From Nitrospirota bacterium (GTDB taxonomy: Bacteria > Nitrospirota > Thermodesulfovibrionia > Thermodesulfovibrionales > JdFR-88), in contig JAKAKS010000031.1 of the NCBI GenBank assembly GCA_021813405.1, positions 1-64,000 on the forward strand: a DNA stretch of 64,000 bases. The letters run 5' to 3'. The notes under the pieces are model-generated. The model saw only the letters and a list, made by a program, of their open reading frames with translations. It was not told the DNA's origin and made no database searches. Made by a program: the position numbers and the translations under genes. Of the stretch, positions 32,198-41,350 are shown in pieces (the stretch's first letter is position 1; each line of letters opens with the position of its first letter).

Positions 32198-32494
32198 TTA
32201 CTCCCCCGCGCCGGATTCGATATTGATGGATTCCCTTAACGCCTTGCCCATCTTGAAGTGGAGGGCCACCTTCTGTGGCACATCCACGCTCTCCCCGGTC
32301 TTGGGGTTCCTTGCCTTCCTGGGCTTGCGGGCCCTAAGCCTGAAGTTGCCAAAGCCGCGTATCTCTATCTTTTCGCCTTTGGAAAGCGAGTCTTTCATGC
32401 TGTCAAAGACGGTATCGATGATCATCTCGGTCTGCTTAAGCGTCAATCCATCAACCCGCTGCACCACTTTTTCGATGAGCCCCGATTTGGTCAT
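32198..32494 (-). CDS. HU/IHF-family nucleoid DNA-bending protein
   Basis: A 98-residue protein with TKSGLIEKVV, the beta-arm region GFGNFRLRARKPRKARNPKTG and VALHFKMGKALRESIN. The arm GFGNF...RxxRNPxTG and the position behind rpsA-sppA suit an IHF-beta-like subunit. Proteins of this family bend DNA and could serve integrase complexes and sigma-54 promoters such as those found here; that link is inference. It has a short acidic tail. Confidence 0.92.
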   Translation of the reverse strand: MTKSGLIEKVVQRVDGLTLKQTEMIIDTVFDSMKDSLSKGEKIEIRGFGNFRLRARKPRKARNPKTGESVDVPQKVALHFKMGKALRESINIESGAGE

Positions 32495-32511
32495 TTTTTA
32501 TTAAAACCCTC

Positions 32512-33351
32512 CTATGGAGTATATAGATAGCTGAAGCGGGCAAACGGGGCGGAACCGGAGAACCCGGCCTTCGTTTTCAATATGTCAAAAAGGCTGCGCC
32601 CCTTTTTCTTTTCTATAACGGGTGCATCCGGCCTCAGGCCTGCAAGCTTCCTGGCCCCCGCAATTGCGTCCTGCAGGTCGCCTATCTTGTCCACAAGCCC
32701 TTCGCTTATCGCCTGGCGGCCGCTGAATATACGGCCGTCGGCTATCTGGCGCACCTTGTCCACCGGCATCTTGCGGCCCTGGGCAACGGCCTCTATGAAT
32801 TGCTCGTGCACGTCGTCAAGCACGTTCTGGATTATCTTCTTGTCTTCAGGCCCCATCTTTCTGAACGGGGAGGCCAGGTCCTTGTGTGCGCCTGCCTTTA
32901 CCACTTCCGCCTTCACCCCGATCTTGTCCATAAGCCCTTCGAAGTTGGGCACCTCCATGATAACGCCGATGGAGCCGGTGATGGTGCCGGGGTCCGCGTA
33001 AATTCTGCTGGCCGTGCAGGATATGTAATAACCGCCGGAAGCGGCCAGGGAACCCATGGAGACAACCACCTTCTTTCTGGCGGCGGTCTTTTTAAGCTCC
33101 TCGTATATCTCCTGTGACGGCGCAACGCCTCCCCCCGGGCTGTCAACCCGCACAACCACGGCCTTAACCGAGGGGTCCCTCATGTAGGCGTCTATGGTGC
33201 GCACTGCGTCCCCGGAGCTGGCGATTGCGCCTTCTATCCTTACAAGCCCCACCTTGTCGCCGCCCGGCGACCTGGAGATGACAGCGGCTATAATCCCTGC
33301 CACAATCAACAGTGCAAACAGCGCGGATATGCCGATGCAGATTTTCTTCAA
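32512..33351 (-). CDS. sppA: Signal peptide peptidase SppA, short form
   Basis: A 279-residue membrane-anchored serine protease with an N-terminal helix (residues 5-26), VDSPGGGV, the nucleophile Ser101 in VSMGSLAASGGYY, and the general-base Lys152 in VVKAGAHKD, the Ser-Lys dyad of the short SppA type. It degrades leftover signal peptides in the membrane. It overlaps rpsA by 4 bp (ATGA) and precedes the HU/IHF gene. Confidence 0.92.
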   Translation of the reverse strand: MKKICIGISALFALLIVAGIIAAVISRSPGGDKVGLVRIEGAIASSGDAVRTIDAYMRDPSVKAVVVRVDSPGGGVAPSQEIYEELKKTAARKKVVVSMGSLAASGGYYISCTASRIYADPGTITGSIGVIMEVPNFEGLMDKIGVKAEVVKAGAHKDLASPFRKMGPEDKKIIQNVLDDVHEQFIEAVAQGRKMPVDKVRQIADGRIFSGRQAISEGLVDKIGDLQDAIAGARKLAGLRPDAPVIEKKKGRSLFDILKTKAGFSGSAPFARFSYLYTP

Positions 33352-34940
33352 ATGGCGCTCAACCCTTCAGGCATTGCCTTCACGTTTCTCATGCTGAGGC
33401 CAATCTTCCTGTTGTCCAGGTCCAGCTTGATAATGCGGGCCCATACCTGGTCGCCTTCCTTAAGCCCGCTATTTTCGTCCTTTACGGTTTCCGACGCGTA
33501 TATCAGCCCCTCAACATCGCCCGGCATCTCTACGAAAACGCCGAAGTCGGTGGTCCTCAGGACGTTGCAGCGCACCTCGTCGCCAAGATGCATATTCTCG
33601 GGGATGTCTTTCTTCCAGGGGTCTTCTTTCACCTGCTTGATCCCCAGTGCGATGCGCTCCTTGGCAGGGTCTACGGACAGCACCATCGCGTCCACCGCCT
33701 GTCCTTTCTTAAGCACCTCGGAGGGGTGCTTTATGTGCCTGGTCCAGGAGAGGTCCGATATATGCACCAGCCCGTCCACGCCCTCGGGCAGCCCTATGAA
33801 GGCGCCGAAGTCCGTGATGCTCTTCACCTTGCCGGAAACCAGCGTGCCTGCTGCATAGTTCTGCGACACAAGCTGCCATGGCGAGGGTTTAAGCTGCTTG
33901 AGGCTGAGCGAAAGCCGCCTTTCGTCCTTGCCGCTCTTCAGCACCAGGGCCTCTATCTCGTCGCCAATATTTACGTACTTGGAGGGGTGCTTGGGTTTTG
34001 CTGCCCAGTCCATCTCGGATACGTGCACCAGCCCCTCAAGCCCTTCTTCCAGCTTCACGAATGCGCCGTAATCCGTGATGCTTACCACCTTGCCGGTAAC
34101 GCGGGTGCCGGCAGGGTATTTCTCGTCAACATTGCTCCACGGGTCCTGCATTTTCTGCTTGTACCCGAGGGTCACCTTTTCGGTGGCCGGGTCGAATTTA
34201 ATGACCACAACTTCAATCTCCTGCCCCACGGACAGCATCTCCGAGGGGTGGGAAATCCTGCCCCAGGACATGTCCGAGATGTGCAGCAGGCCGTCCATGC
34301 CGCCAAGGTCCACAAAGGCGCCGTAGTCCGTTATGTTCTTTACAGTGCCTTTGGTTACCGCGCCTTCCTGGATGCGGGCAAGGGTTTCGGTTTTCTTTTT
34401 GGACCTTTCCTCGTCGGCAAAGTTCTTTCTGGAAACAACAAGCATGGTGCGCTTGTTATTGGTTTTTAAAACCTTGAACTGGAATTTTCTGCCAATCAAT
34501 GAATCCATTTCGCCGGCCTTTACGCCCGATTGTGAGCCCGGCAGAAACGCGCTTACTCCGCATATATCAACGAAGAGGCCGCCCTTGGTCTTTCCTGTGA
34601 CTTCCCCTTCCAGAGGGGCGTCGGCCTTGAGGGCCTCATCTATCGCTTCCCATGCCTTTATCCGCAGCGCCTTGCTCCTGGACAGCACAACTGTCCCTTC
34701 GGCGTCCGCGATCCTCTGCACAAACACTTCCACATCGTTGCCCGGTTTCAACCCGGCTATTTCCTCTTCGGAGAATTCACCCCTTGGCAGGAAGCCCTCG
34801 GACTTGTACCCGACATCAACCACTATGCCGGCGTCCTTGACCGATATGACCCGCCCTTTTATCAGCGTGCCTTCTTCTACCTCATGGAAAGACTCCTCGT
34901 AAAGTTTGCTCAGTTCGTTTTCGTTCAGGTCCATTATCAC
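33348..34940 (-). CDS. rpsA: Ribosomal protein bS1
   Basis: A 530-residue protein made of six S1 (OB-fold) RNA-binding domains. Domains 3-6 are highly alike, each with a (D/F)GAF(V/I)-L---GL-H-SD-SW pattern (for example NITDYGAFVDLGGMDGLLHI, SITDFGAFIGLPEGVDGLVH); the first two are more divergent and bind the ribosome. It delivers mRNA to the 30S subunit. It overlaps ispH by 4 bp and sppA by 4 bp. Confidence 0.96.
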   Translation of the reverse strand: MIMDLNENELSKLYEESFHEVEEGTLIKGRVISVKDAGIVVDVGYKSEGFLPRGEFSEEEIAGLKPGNDVEVFVQRIADAEGTVVLSRSKALRIKAWEAIDEALKADAPLEGEVTGKTKGGLFVDICGVSAFLPGSQSGVKAGEMDSLIGRKFQFKVLKTNNKRTMLVVSRKNFADEERSKKKTETLARIQEGAVTKGTVKNITDYGAFVDLGGMDGLLHISDMSWGRISHPSEMLSVGQEIEVVVIKFDPATEKVTLGYKQKMQDPWSNVDEKYPAGTRVTGKVVSITDYGAFVKLEEGLEGLVHVSEMDWAAKPKHPSKYVNIGDEIEALVLKSGKDERRLSLSLKQLKPSPWQLVSQNYAAGTLVSGKVKSITDFGAFIGLPEGVDGLVHISDLSWTRHIKHPSEVLKKGQAVDAMVLSVDPAKERIALGIKQVKEDPWKKDIPENMHLGDEVRCNVLRTTDFGVFVEMPGDVEGLIYASETVKDENSGLKEGDQVWARIIKLDLDNRKIGLSMRNVKAMPEGLSAI

Positions 34941-35779
34941 TCACTTCCTCCAATTGCCCTCAAGACTTTTTCCGTCTCCTTTATGATCCAGTCGGGGGTT
35001 GAAGCCCCGGCGGTAATTCCTGCCTTCTTTATGCCCCGGAACCATTCTTCCCGAAGCTCTCCGGCCGTTTCAATGTGATAGGTGGGAACGGATTTTTCGC
35101 ACAGCCTGGTAAGCTGCGTTGTGTTGGCGCTGTTGCGCCCGCCCACCACCACCATGACTTCCACCTGCGATGCCAGCTCCATGGTCTCTTTAAGCCTTAG
35201 CGCGGTGGAACTGCATATCGTATTATATACTTTCAGCTCTCTGGCTTGCCCGGCGATTGCGGATATAAGCCTTATAAGAGCTTCAACAGGCTGGGTGGTC
35301 TGGACTACCAGGCCTACCTTGCTTTTCATCCTTGGCAGCTCGTCCGGGTGCCTTACCACTATGGCTTCCTGGCCGGCATAGCTTTTCAGGCCTTTCACTT
35401 CGGGGTGTTCTATATCGCCCAGAATGACTACCTGATAGCCTTCTTCCCTAAGAAGTTTAGCATAATGCTGCGCCTTTTTGACATAAGGACAGGTGAGGTC
35501 TTCCACGTTGAAGCCCTCCTGCTCCAGCATGCGCATTTCCTCCTGCGTAACGCCGTGCGTGCGCACTATGACCTTGCCCGCTTTCTTCTGTTTCAGTTCG
35601 GCGATGCTGTCGGCCACACACACGCCGTTTTCCCTCAGGGCGCTTACCAGCTGTGGGTTATGGATTATTGGGCCAAGCGTGAAAACGCCGTCGGCTGTTT
35701 TTGCCACCAGGAAGGCCGTGTCCACGGCCCGCTTGACGCCGAAACAGAACCCGGCCCTGTGGGCCACTATTATCTCCAC
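34937..35779 (-). CDS. ispH: 4-hydroxy-3-methylbut-2-enyl diphosphate reductase
   Basis: The last enzyme of the MEP isoprenoid pathway, an iron-sulfur protein of 280 residues. The three cluster Cys are visible: Cys12 (AHRAGFCFGVKRAV), Cys97 (DLTCPYVKKAQ) and Cys189 (YNTICSSTALR), with THGV and NSANTT substrate-site motifs. The stop overlaps the rpsA start, a linkage seen in several Nitrospirota, Firmicutes and deltaproteobacteria. It overlaps plsC by 10 bp. Confidence 0.96.
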   Translation of the reverse strand: MEIIVAHRAGFCFGVKRAVDTAFLVAKTADGVFTLGPIIHNPQLVSALRENGVCVADSIAELKQKKAGKVIVRTHGVTQEEMRMLEQEGFNVEDLTCPYVKKAQHYAKLLREEGYQVVILGDIEHPEVKGLKSYAGQEAIVVRHPDELPRMKSKVGLVVQTTQPVEALIRLISAIAGQARELKVYNTICSSTALRLKETMELASQVEVMVVVGGRNSANTTQLTRLCEKSVPTYHIETAGELREEWFRGIKKAGITAGASTPDWIIKETEKVLRAIGGSE

Positions 35780-36375
35780 CGGCTCAAATCCCTTATCTTT
35801 TCCAGCGAAACGCCTGATGCGCCAGCTTCCGCGCAGTCCTTTTCGTATGAAAAGGGTTTCCCTATTATAACCCTGATTTTAGCAGGCTTTATGAATTTGC
35901 CCCCTGCCGGCCAGGACCGTTCCGCGCCCTCTATATACACCGGCAGAATCGCCGCCCCGGAGCGCCTTGCAATCAGGTCTATCCCCTTCTGGAAATCCGT
36001 TTCCGTCCCGTCGCCGCTTCTGGCCCTGCCGCCGCCCGGGAACAGCGCGATGGCCCCTTCGGACGCTAAGGTTGCAAGCGCCTTTTTGATGGCCGACGGT
36101 ATTGCCCTGCCGCGGCCAACAGGCAGCGAGTGGTGTTTTATGAACGCGCCCAGAAAAGGCACCCTGAAAAGTTCCTCTTTTGCCAGGTAATAAAGCCTGC
36201 GCCCTTTTACCGCCGCGCCCAGTATGGTGGGGTCCAGATAGCTTGTATGGTTGGACACCACTATCAGCGCACCTTGCCGGGGGATATTTTCCCTGCCGTG
36301 CACTTCAAACCTGTTATACAGGCCAAAGATTATCCGCAGCAGAACGACTATCGGGTAGTAGCAGAATGAAAGCAT
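35770..36375 (-). CDS. plsC: 1-acyl-sn-glycerol-3-phosphate acyltransferase family protein
   Basis: A 201-residue membrane-associated acyltransferase that should acylate lysophosphatidic acid. The catalytic NHTSYLDP (HX4D) motif is at about residues 37-44 and motif IV near AAILPVYIEGA. Motif III, normally FPEGTRS, reads FPGGGRARS: the conserved Glu that helps bind the glycerol-phosphate is missing. Activity or substrate may therefore differ. The position between cmk and ispH is the usual one in this operon type. Confidence 0.85.
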   Translation of the reverse strand: MLSFCYYPIVVLLRIIFGLYNRFEVHGRENIPRQGALIVVSNHTSYLDPTILGAAVKGRRLYYLAKEELFRVPFLGAFIKHHSLPVGRGRAIPSAIKKALATLASEGAIALFPGGGRARSGDGTETDFQKGIDLIARRSGAAILPVYIEGAERSWPAGGKFIKPAKIRVIIGKPFSYEKDCAEAGASGVSLEKIRDLSRWR

Positions 36376-36376
36376 T

Positions 36377-37027
36377 TTACAGGGCAGCTTCCTCCAGCAT
36401 CCGGCGTATTACGTCTTCAGGTTTCATATCGGTGGAATCTATATAAACGGCGTCCGGGCTTACCTTCAGTGGCGCAATGTCCCTGGAGCTGTCTCTCTCG
36501 TCCCGTTCCATAACGTCCTGCACGGCGTCTTCCATTGTTACCGCTTTCCCGGAATCAAGCATCTGCCTGTACCTTCTTCCTGCCCGCTCCCGGGTGGAGG
36601 CGTCCAGGAAGAATTTTTTCCATGCGCCGGGGAATACCACGGTTGCCATGTCCCGCCCTTCGGCAACTATGTCCGCCGAAGCAGCAAACGCTTTTTGCAC
36701 TGGCAGAAGGAACTCCCTGACGGGCCTTCTTGCCGAGAACACGGATGAGTAATGGCCGGCCTCCCTGGTCCTGATGCGCGGGGAAAAATCTTCCCCGTTT
36801 ACAAGCACATGCCCATCGGAAAAAGTAACAGCAATGCCGCCAAGGGCTTTTTTTATCTCAGCATCATCTGATTCCGGGCTTACACCGCGCTCTATCAGCG
36901 CCAGCCCAACGGCCCTGTAAAGCGCGCCGGTGTCCAGATACTGAAACCCCAGCTTCTGCGCCAGCGCTTTGGCTATGGTGCTCTTCCCGGCCCCCGAAGG
37001 GCCGTCTATGGCAACAACCTTACCCAT
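36377..37027 (-). CDS. cmk: Cytidylate kinase
   Basis: Phosphorylates CMP/dCMP. The 216-residue protein has the P-loop IDGPSGAGKSTIAKALA, the CMP-specific LDTGALYRAVGLA, and DIVAEGRDMATVVFPGAWKKFFLDAS. Its start overlaps the aroA stop by 8 bp. The aroA-cmk order is widely conserved. Confidence 0.95.
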   Translation of the reverse strand: MGKVVAIDGPSGAGKSTIAKALAQKLGFQYLDTGALYRAVGLALIERGVSPESDDAEIKKALGGIAVTFSDGHVLVNGEDFSPRIRTREAGHYSSVFSARRPVREFLLPVQKAFAASADIVAEGRDMATVVFPGAWKKFFLDASTRERAGRRYRQMLDSGKAVTMEDAVQDVMERDERDSSRDIAPLKVSPDAVYIDSTDMKPEDVIRRMLEEAAL

Positions 37028-38348
37028 TAAAGCGAAGCTTGTTTAAAGTATTAAAAAATTCAGGGTACGATATGGAAACACATTCGGGGCCTTCTATTTC
37101 AGTTACGCCTTTGGCGGCCAGCGCGGCTATGGCAAATGACATGGCAATCCTGTGGTCCCCGAAGGAATCTATTTTAGCCGCATTAAGTTTGCCGCCGGTT
37201 ATGGCAAGGCCGTCCTCGAACTCCTCAACTTCTATCCCCATGGCTTTCAGCCCTGCCGCCATCGCCTTTATCCGGTCTGATTCTTTCACCCGGAGTTCCG
37301 CCGCTCCCCTTATCACCGAGCGGCCTTCCGCGCATGCGCAGGCTATGAATAATATAGGCAGTTCATCTATCATCAGCGGCACCAGTTTTTCATCCACGTT
37401 TACCGCCTTTAGTTTCCGGGCGCCTTTTACGTGGATGTCGCCCACGGTCTCGCCGGAAACTTCCCTCCGGTTTTCCACTTCCACCTTTGCCCCCATCGCT
37501 TCAAGGATGGCCAGCAGTCCGGTCCTTGTAGGGTTCAGGCAAACGTTGTTTATGTGCGCTTCGGAATTTTCTGTTATAAGCGCGCCAACCAGGAAAAACG
37601 CGGCGGACGAAAAATCCCCCGGCACAGTGATATCGAAAGACGCCAGTTCCGCCGCCGGACCCTCAACTGTTATTTGATTGTCCTCTGATTTCAGCCTGGC
37701 CCCCATGGACGAGAGCATCTTTTCCGTGTGGTCTCTGGAAGAATGGGGCTCCCTTATCACGGTCTTGCCATCGGCGTAAAGCCCGGCCAGTATCAGCGCG
37801 GATTTTACCTGTGCGGAAGCAACCGGCATATCGTATTCTATCGCCTTAAGCGGCCCGCCCTCAATCTCAAGGGGAGGATATTTGCCATCCACTGTGGCCT
37901 CTATCTTTGCGCCCATTAACGAGAGAGGTTTTATCACCCTTGCCATCGGCCTTTTGCTCAAGGACTCATCTCCAACAAGGACGGAGCGGAACGGCTGGCC
38001 AGCCAGAAGACCGGACAGAAGGCGCATCGTTGTGCCGGAGTTGCCGCAGTCTATCTCTTTGGCGGGATTTTTAAGCCCGTGCAGGCCGTGCCCTGTTATT
38101 TCGTAATTTTCAAAATATTCGCCGAAACCAGGCACGTTTATTGGTTTTTCAATCCCCTTGATATCAGCGCCAAGAAGTTTCATCGCATTCAATGTCGAAA
38201 TAGTATCGGCGGCCAGCAGCAGATTTTTTACAGTGCTTTTGCCTTGGGCGATGGAGGCCAACATCACGGCCCTGTGGGAGATGGATTTGTCTGGTGGTAC
38301 AGCCAGAACGCCGCGCAGGCGCCCGGCCCCCTCAATTTTTTTTGTCAA
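37020..38348 (-). CDS. aroA: 3-phosphoshikimate 1-carboxyvinyltransferase (EPSP synthase)
   Basis: The sixth step of the shikimate pathway. The 442-residue protein has the PEP/S3P motifs PPDKSISHRAVMLA, DCGNSGTTMRLLSGLLAGQPF, GDESLSKRPM, ASAQVKSALILAGLYA, SRDHTEKML, IDELPILFIACA, LRVKESDRI and GDHRIAMSFAIAAL. LAGQP and SGTTMR look like the usual glyphosate-sensitive type. It overlaps tyrA by 17 bp and cmk by 8 bp. Confidence 0.96.
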   Translation of the reverse strand: MTKKIEGAGRLRGVLAVPPDKSISHRAVMLASIAQGKSTVKNLLLAADTISTLNAMKLLGADIKGIEKPINVPGFGEYFENYEITGHGLHGLKNPAKEIDCGNSGTTMRLLSGLLAGQPFRSVLVGDESLSKRPMARVIKPLSLMGAKIEATVDGKYPPLEIEGGPLKAIEYDMPVASAQVKSALILAGLYADGKTVIREPHSSRDHTEKMLSSMGARLKSEDNQITVEGPAAELASFDITVPGDFSSAAFFLVGALITENSEAHINNVCLNPTRTGLLAILEAMGAKVEVENRREVSGETVGDIHVKGARKLKAVNVDEKLVPLMIDELPILFIACACAEGRSVIRGAAELRVKESDRIKAMAAGLKAMGIEVEEFEDGLAITGGKLNAAKIDSFGDHRIAMSFAIAALAAKGVTEIEGPECVSISYPEFFNTLNKLRFNG

Positions 38349-39207
38349 TCTTTTCCCTCAGTGTCCTGGAGCGCCCGAACTCGGCTTCCAGGGCGGCGGG
38401 ATTTTTTTTGGCTATGGCGTCCTCTATCTTGTCCAGTTCCTGCCTGAACGCCTTTATCGAAGAGATTACATGCTTGCCGTTAAGCAGGCAGATGTCCCGC
38501 CAGACCTCCGGTGAGCTGAGCGCTATGCGCGTGGTGTCCTTGAATCCCTGCCCCGCGTACTTTATGGATTTGCCGTCCATGCTGCCCACCGTGTTTACCA
38601 GCGAATAGGCCAGCACGTGAGGCAGATGGCTCATAAGCGCGTATATCATGTCGTGCTTGTCCGGGTCCATAAGCTCCACATTGCCGCCCAGGGCGCGCCA
38701 CATCAGTTCCATCCTCTCCAGCGCGTTTTTATCGGCGGCATTTGTCACGGTAACAATGCACCGTACTCCTTCAAAAAGGCCATCCACGGCATTGTCCACG
38801 CCGGGCCGCTCGCCGCCGCTGATGGGGTGGGAGCCTATGAAATTGGGGAGGATGGATTCAAGCTCGTTTACAAGCGCGCCTTTAACGCTGCCCACATCCG
38901 TCTGTATGGAGCCTTCCTCAACGGCATCCTTTATTTCCGATGCCAGGTCGCGGAACATGCCAACCGGTGTGGCAAGCACCACCAGGTCCGCCCCCTTTAC
39001 GGCCTTGCGCGGGTCCATGTGGTATTCGTCTATCATCCCGGCGCGAAGGGCTTTTTTAAGGTTCCCCTCGGTCCTTCCATAACCGGATATCCGCTTTGAG
39101 AGCTGTTTCTTTCTGAGGGCCAGGGCCAGCGAGCCGCCAAGCAGGCCCACCCCCAGGATGGCTGTTTTTTCGAAGGGCTTGAACGGCCCCTGTGCTTCCT
39201 TTTTCAT
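38332..39207 (-). CDS. tyrA: Prephenate (or arogenate) dehydrogenase
   Basis: An NAD(P)-dependent enzyme of tyrosine synthesis, 291 residues. The Rossmann motif GVGLLGGSLALALRKK, QTDVGSVKGALV, the catalytic His in GSHPISGGERPGVDNA, and MSHLPHVLAY are all present. It has neither a chorismate mutase nor an ACT domain. It lies between aroF and aroA in the aromatic operon. Confidence 0.94.
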   Translation of the reverse strand: MKKEAQGPFKPFEKTAILGVGLLGGSLALALRKKQLSKRISGYGRTEGNLKKALRAGMIDEYHMDPRKAVKGADLVVLATPVGMFRDLASEIKDAVEEGSIQTDVGSVKGALVNELESILPNFIGSHPISGGERPGVDNAVDGLFEGVRCIVTVTNAADKNALERMELMWRALGGNVELMDPDKHDMIYALMSHLPHVLAYSLVNTVGSMDGKSIKYAGQGFKDTTRIALSSPEVWRDICLLNGKHVISSIKAFRQELDKIEDAIAKKNPAALEAEFGRSRTLREKIDKKN

Positions 39208-39232
39208 TTTTAAAGCGGCGACCCTGCGGGTT

Positions 39233-40258
39233 CTATATCTCCCTTCCCACAGCGTGCGCCACGGCCTGAAGCTCCTTCATCAGCTTTTTAAACTCGTCAG
39301 GCCTCAGGGATTGTTCCCCATCCGATAGCGCCTCCTCCGGTTTCGGGTGCACCTCTATCATAAGGCCGTCGGCCCCGGCGGCTATGGCCGCTTTTGCCAT
39401 GGGGGCAACAAGGTGCCTGTATCCAACGCCATGGCTGGGGTCCACAACAACCGGCAGATGGGTAAGGCTCTTCAGCACCGGCACGGCGCTCAGGTCCAGG
39501 GTGTTTCTTGTGGCGGTCTCGAATGTCCTTATGCCGCGCTCGCACATTATCACGTCATGATTGCCCTGTGACATTATGTACTCGGCGGACATAAGCCATT
39601 CCTTTATAGTGGCGGAGAGCCCTCTTTTAAGCAGCACCGGCTTCCTGGACTTGCCAACCTCCAGCAGCAGCCTGAAGTTCTGCATGTTCCTTGCGCCTAT
39701 CTGGATGATGTCGCAGTACTTCTCCATCACTTCCATGTCGCGCGGGTCCATAAGCTCCGTTACAACCGGAAGCCCGGTCTTTTCCCTGGCCATGGCCATA
39801 TACTGGAGGCCTTCCTCGCCAAGGCCCTGGAAGGAGTAGGGCGACGTCCTTGGCTTGTATGCCCCGCCTCTTATGAAATCGGCCCCGGCGCTCTTCACCT
39901 TTTTGGCCACGTCCACCATCATGGCCTTGTTCTCAACGGAGCAGGGCCCAGCCATTACGTTTATTTTCTTGCCCCCTATAATGACGCCGCGGGATTTTAT
40001 TATCGTGGGCGTCTTCTTGAATTCGCGGCTAGCCAGCTTGTACGGTTTCAGCACCCTCACAGTGTTTTCCACCCCCGGCATGGCCCTGATGGAATTTTCC
40101 ACCTCTTCGGTTGTTTTTGAAGTATCGCCGATTACCCCCAGGATGGTCCTTTCGGTCCCCTTGGAAACCTGAGCGCGCAGCCCCAGGCTCTCCAGTTTTT
40201 TTGTTATGTGCTTCAGTTCTTCGTCAGTGGCCGACGGCTTGAGTACGATTATATCCAA
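39233..40258 (-). CDS. aroF: 3-deoxy-7-phosphoheptulonate synthase with N-terminal regulatory domain (AroF, type I-beta)
   Basis: Condenses PEP and erythrose-4-phosphate, the entry step of aromatic synthesis. I place the start at TTG 40258, 6 nt behind GGGAGGT; the longer frame overlaps the next gene. Residues about 1-70 form a ferredoxin-like/ACT-type domain ([17 protein letters not shown]), and the rest is the KDO8P-synthase-like barrel ([57 protein letters not shown]). The regulatory domain suggests feedback by Phe/Tyr. Confidence 0.94.
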   Translation of the reverse strand: MDIIVLKPSATDEELKHITKKLESLGLRAQVSKGTERTILGVIGDTSKTTEEVENSIRAMPGVENTVRVLKPYKLASREFKKTPTIIKSRGVIIGGKKINVMAGPCSVENKAMMVDVAKKVKSAGADFIRGGAYKPRTSPYSFQGLGEEGLQYMAMAREKTGLPVVTELMDPRDMEVMEKYCDIIQIGARNMQNFRLLLEVGKSRKPVLLKRGLSATIKEWLMSAEYIMSQGNHDVIMCERGIRTFETATRNTLDLSAVPVLKSLTHLPVVVDPSHGVGYRHLVAPMAKAAIAAGADGLMIEVHPKPEEALSDGEQSLRPDEFKKLMKELQAVAHAVGREI

Positions 40259-40262
40259 GATG

Positions 40263-41348
40263 TTACCTCCCTGGGGCAATTAGTTTTTTAAATGCTTCGA
40301 TGAATCTTTCGTTTTCATGGTCAAGCCCGATGGTAATCCTCAGGGCGTTTTCTCCGGCGGGCCTTATTATTACGCCTTCGTGCAGCAGTTTTTCGTAAGC
40401 GGATGCGGCATTGTCAAATGGCATATAGATGAAATTGGCCTCGGTCCGCACATATTGCACGCCCAGCTTGTCCAGCTCCCTGTACAAATATTCCTTCCCC
40501 TGCTCGTTAACCAGCCTGGATTTTTCTATGTGGGCCTGGTCGTCAAGCGCGGCATATGCTGCCGCCTGGGCCGGAACAGACGTGTTGAATGGCGGCCTGG
40601 CCCTCTCCATCTGCCCGATAACCTCCGGGTGCGCGATGCCGTATCCCGCCCGCAGCCCCGCCAGCCCGTATGCTTTGGAAAACGTCCTCAGCACAAGCAC
40701 GTTCCTGCAGGCGCCGTTTTTTAAATACTCCAGCCCGTCGGGATAATGCCCGGATGTTGCGTATTCAAAATACGCTTCGTCCAGCACAACCAGCACGTCT
40801 TCCGGCACAAGCCTGAAGAGCCTTTCGTATTCGTCCCTGGTGTTTATGGTGCCGGTGGGGTTGTTCGGGTTTGCGATGAAGACCATCCTTGTGCGGGGCG
40901 TGACGGCCTTTGCCATCGCTTCCAGATCGTGCCTGTGGTCCTTTAGCGGTATTTCCACGGGTACGCCGCCCTGAATGGCCGTTGACGCCGCGTATACGAC
41001 AAATGACGGCCTGGCCATAACCGCCTCATCGCCCGGCCCCATGAACGTCCTTACGGCCACGTCCAGAAGTTCGTTGGACCCGTTGCCCAGGATTATCGAA
41101 CCGGCGCTTATTCTGTGCATGTCCGATAGCTTTTGCTTCAGCTTGAACCCGCCGCCATCGGGATATCGGTTAACTCCGGCCAGCGCCAGCGCCGCGGCCT
41201 CTATGGCCAGCTTTGACGGGCCGATGGGATTTTCATTGGAGGCCAGTTTTACGGCTTCGGTAATCCCCAGTTCCCTTTCCAGTTCCTCCACGGGTTTTCC
41301 AGGGACATAGGGTTTTACCTTAAGCACATGCGCGGGCGCTTTTATCAC
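40263..41348 (-). CDS. hisC: HisC-like aminotransferase of the aromatic operon
   Basis: A 361-residue PLP aminotransferase of the histidinol-phosphate type: [43 protein letters not shown], the Schiff-base Lys in [17 protein letters not shown] and RITIG. It sits between pheA and aroF, 2 bp after pheA. With a second hisC in the histidine unit at 18139, this copy is likely to serve phenylalanine/tyrosine transamination (aromatic or prephenate aminotransferase), an inference from context. Confidence 0.9.
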   Translation of the reverse strand: MIKAPAHVLKVKPYVPGKPVEELERELGITEAVKLASNENPIGPSKLAIEAAALALAGVNRYPDGGGFKLKQKLSDMHRISAGSIILGNGSNELLDVAVRTFMGPGDEAVMARPSFVVYAASTAIQGGVPVEIPLKDHRHDLEAMAKAVTPRTRMVFIANPNNPTGTINTRDEYERLFRLVPEDVLVVLDEAYFEYATSGHYPDGLEYLKNGACRNVLVLRTFSKAYGLAGLRAGYGIAHPEVIGQMERARPPFNTSVPAQAAAYAALDDQAHIEKSRLVNEQGKEYLYRELDKLGVQYVRTEANFIYMPFDNAASAYEKLLHEGVIIRPAGENALRITIGLDHENERFIEAFKKLIAPGR

Positions 41349-41350
41349 GG

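Noticed and set aside
33312-34469. A 385-codon open frame antisense to rpsA
   Set aside because: Shadow of the repetitive S1 domains on the other strand; its internal repeats mirror those of rpsA.
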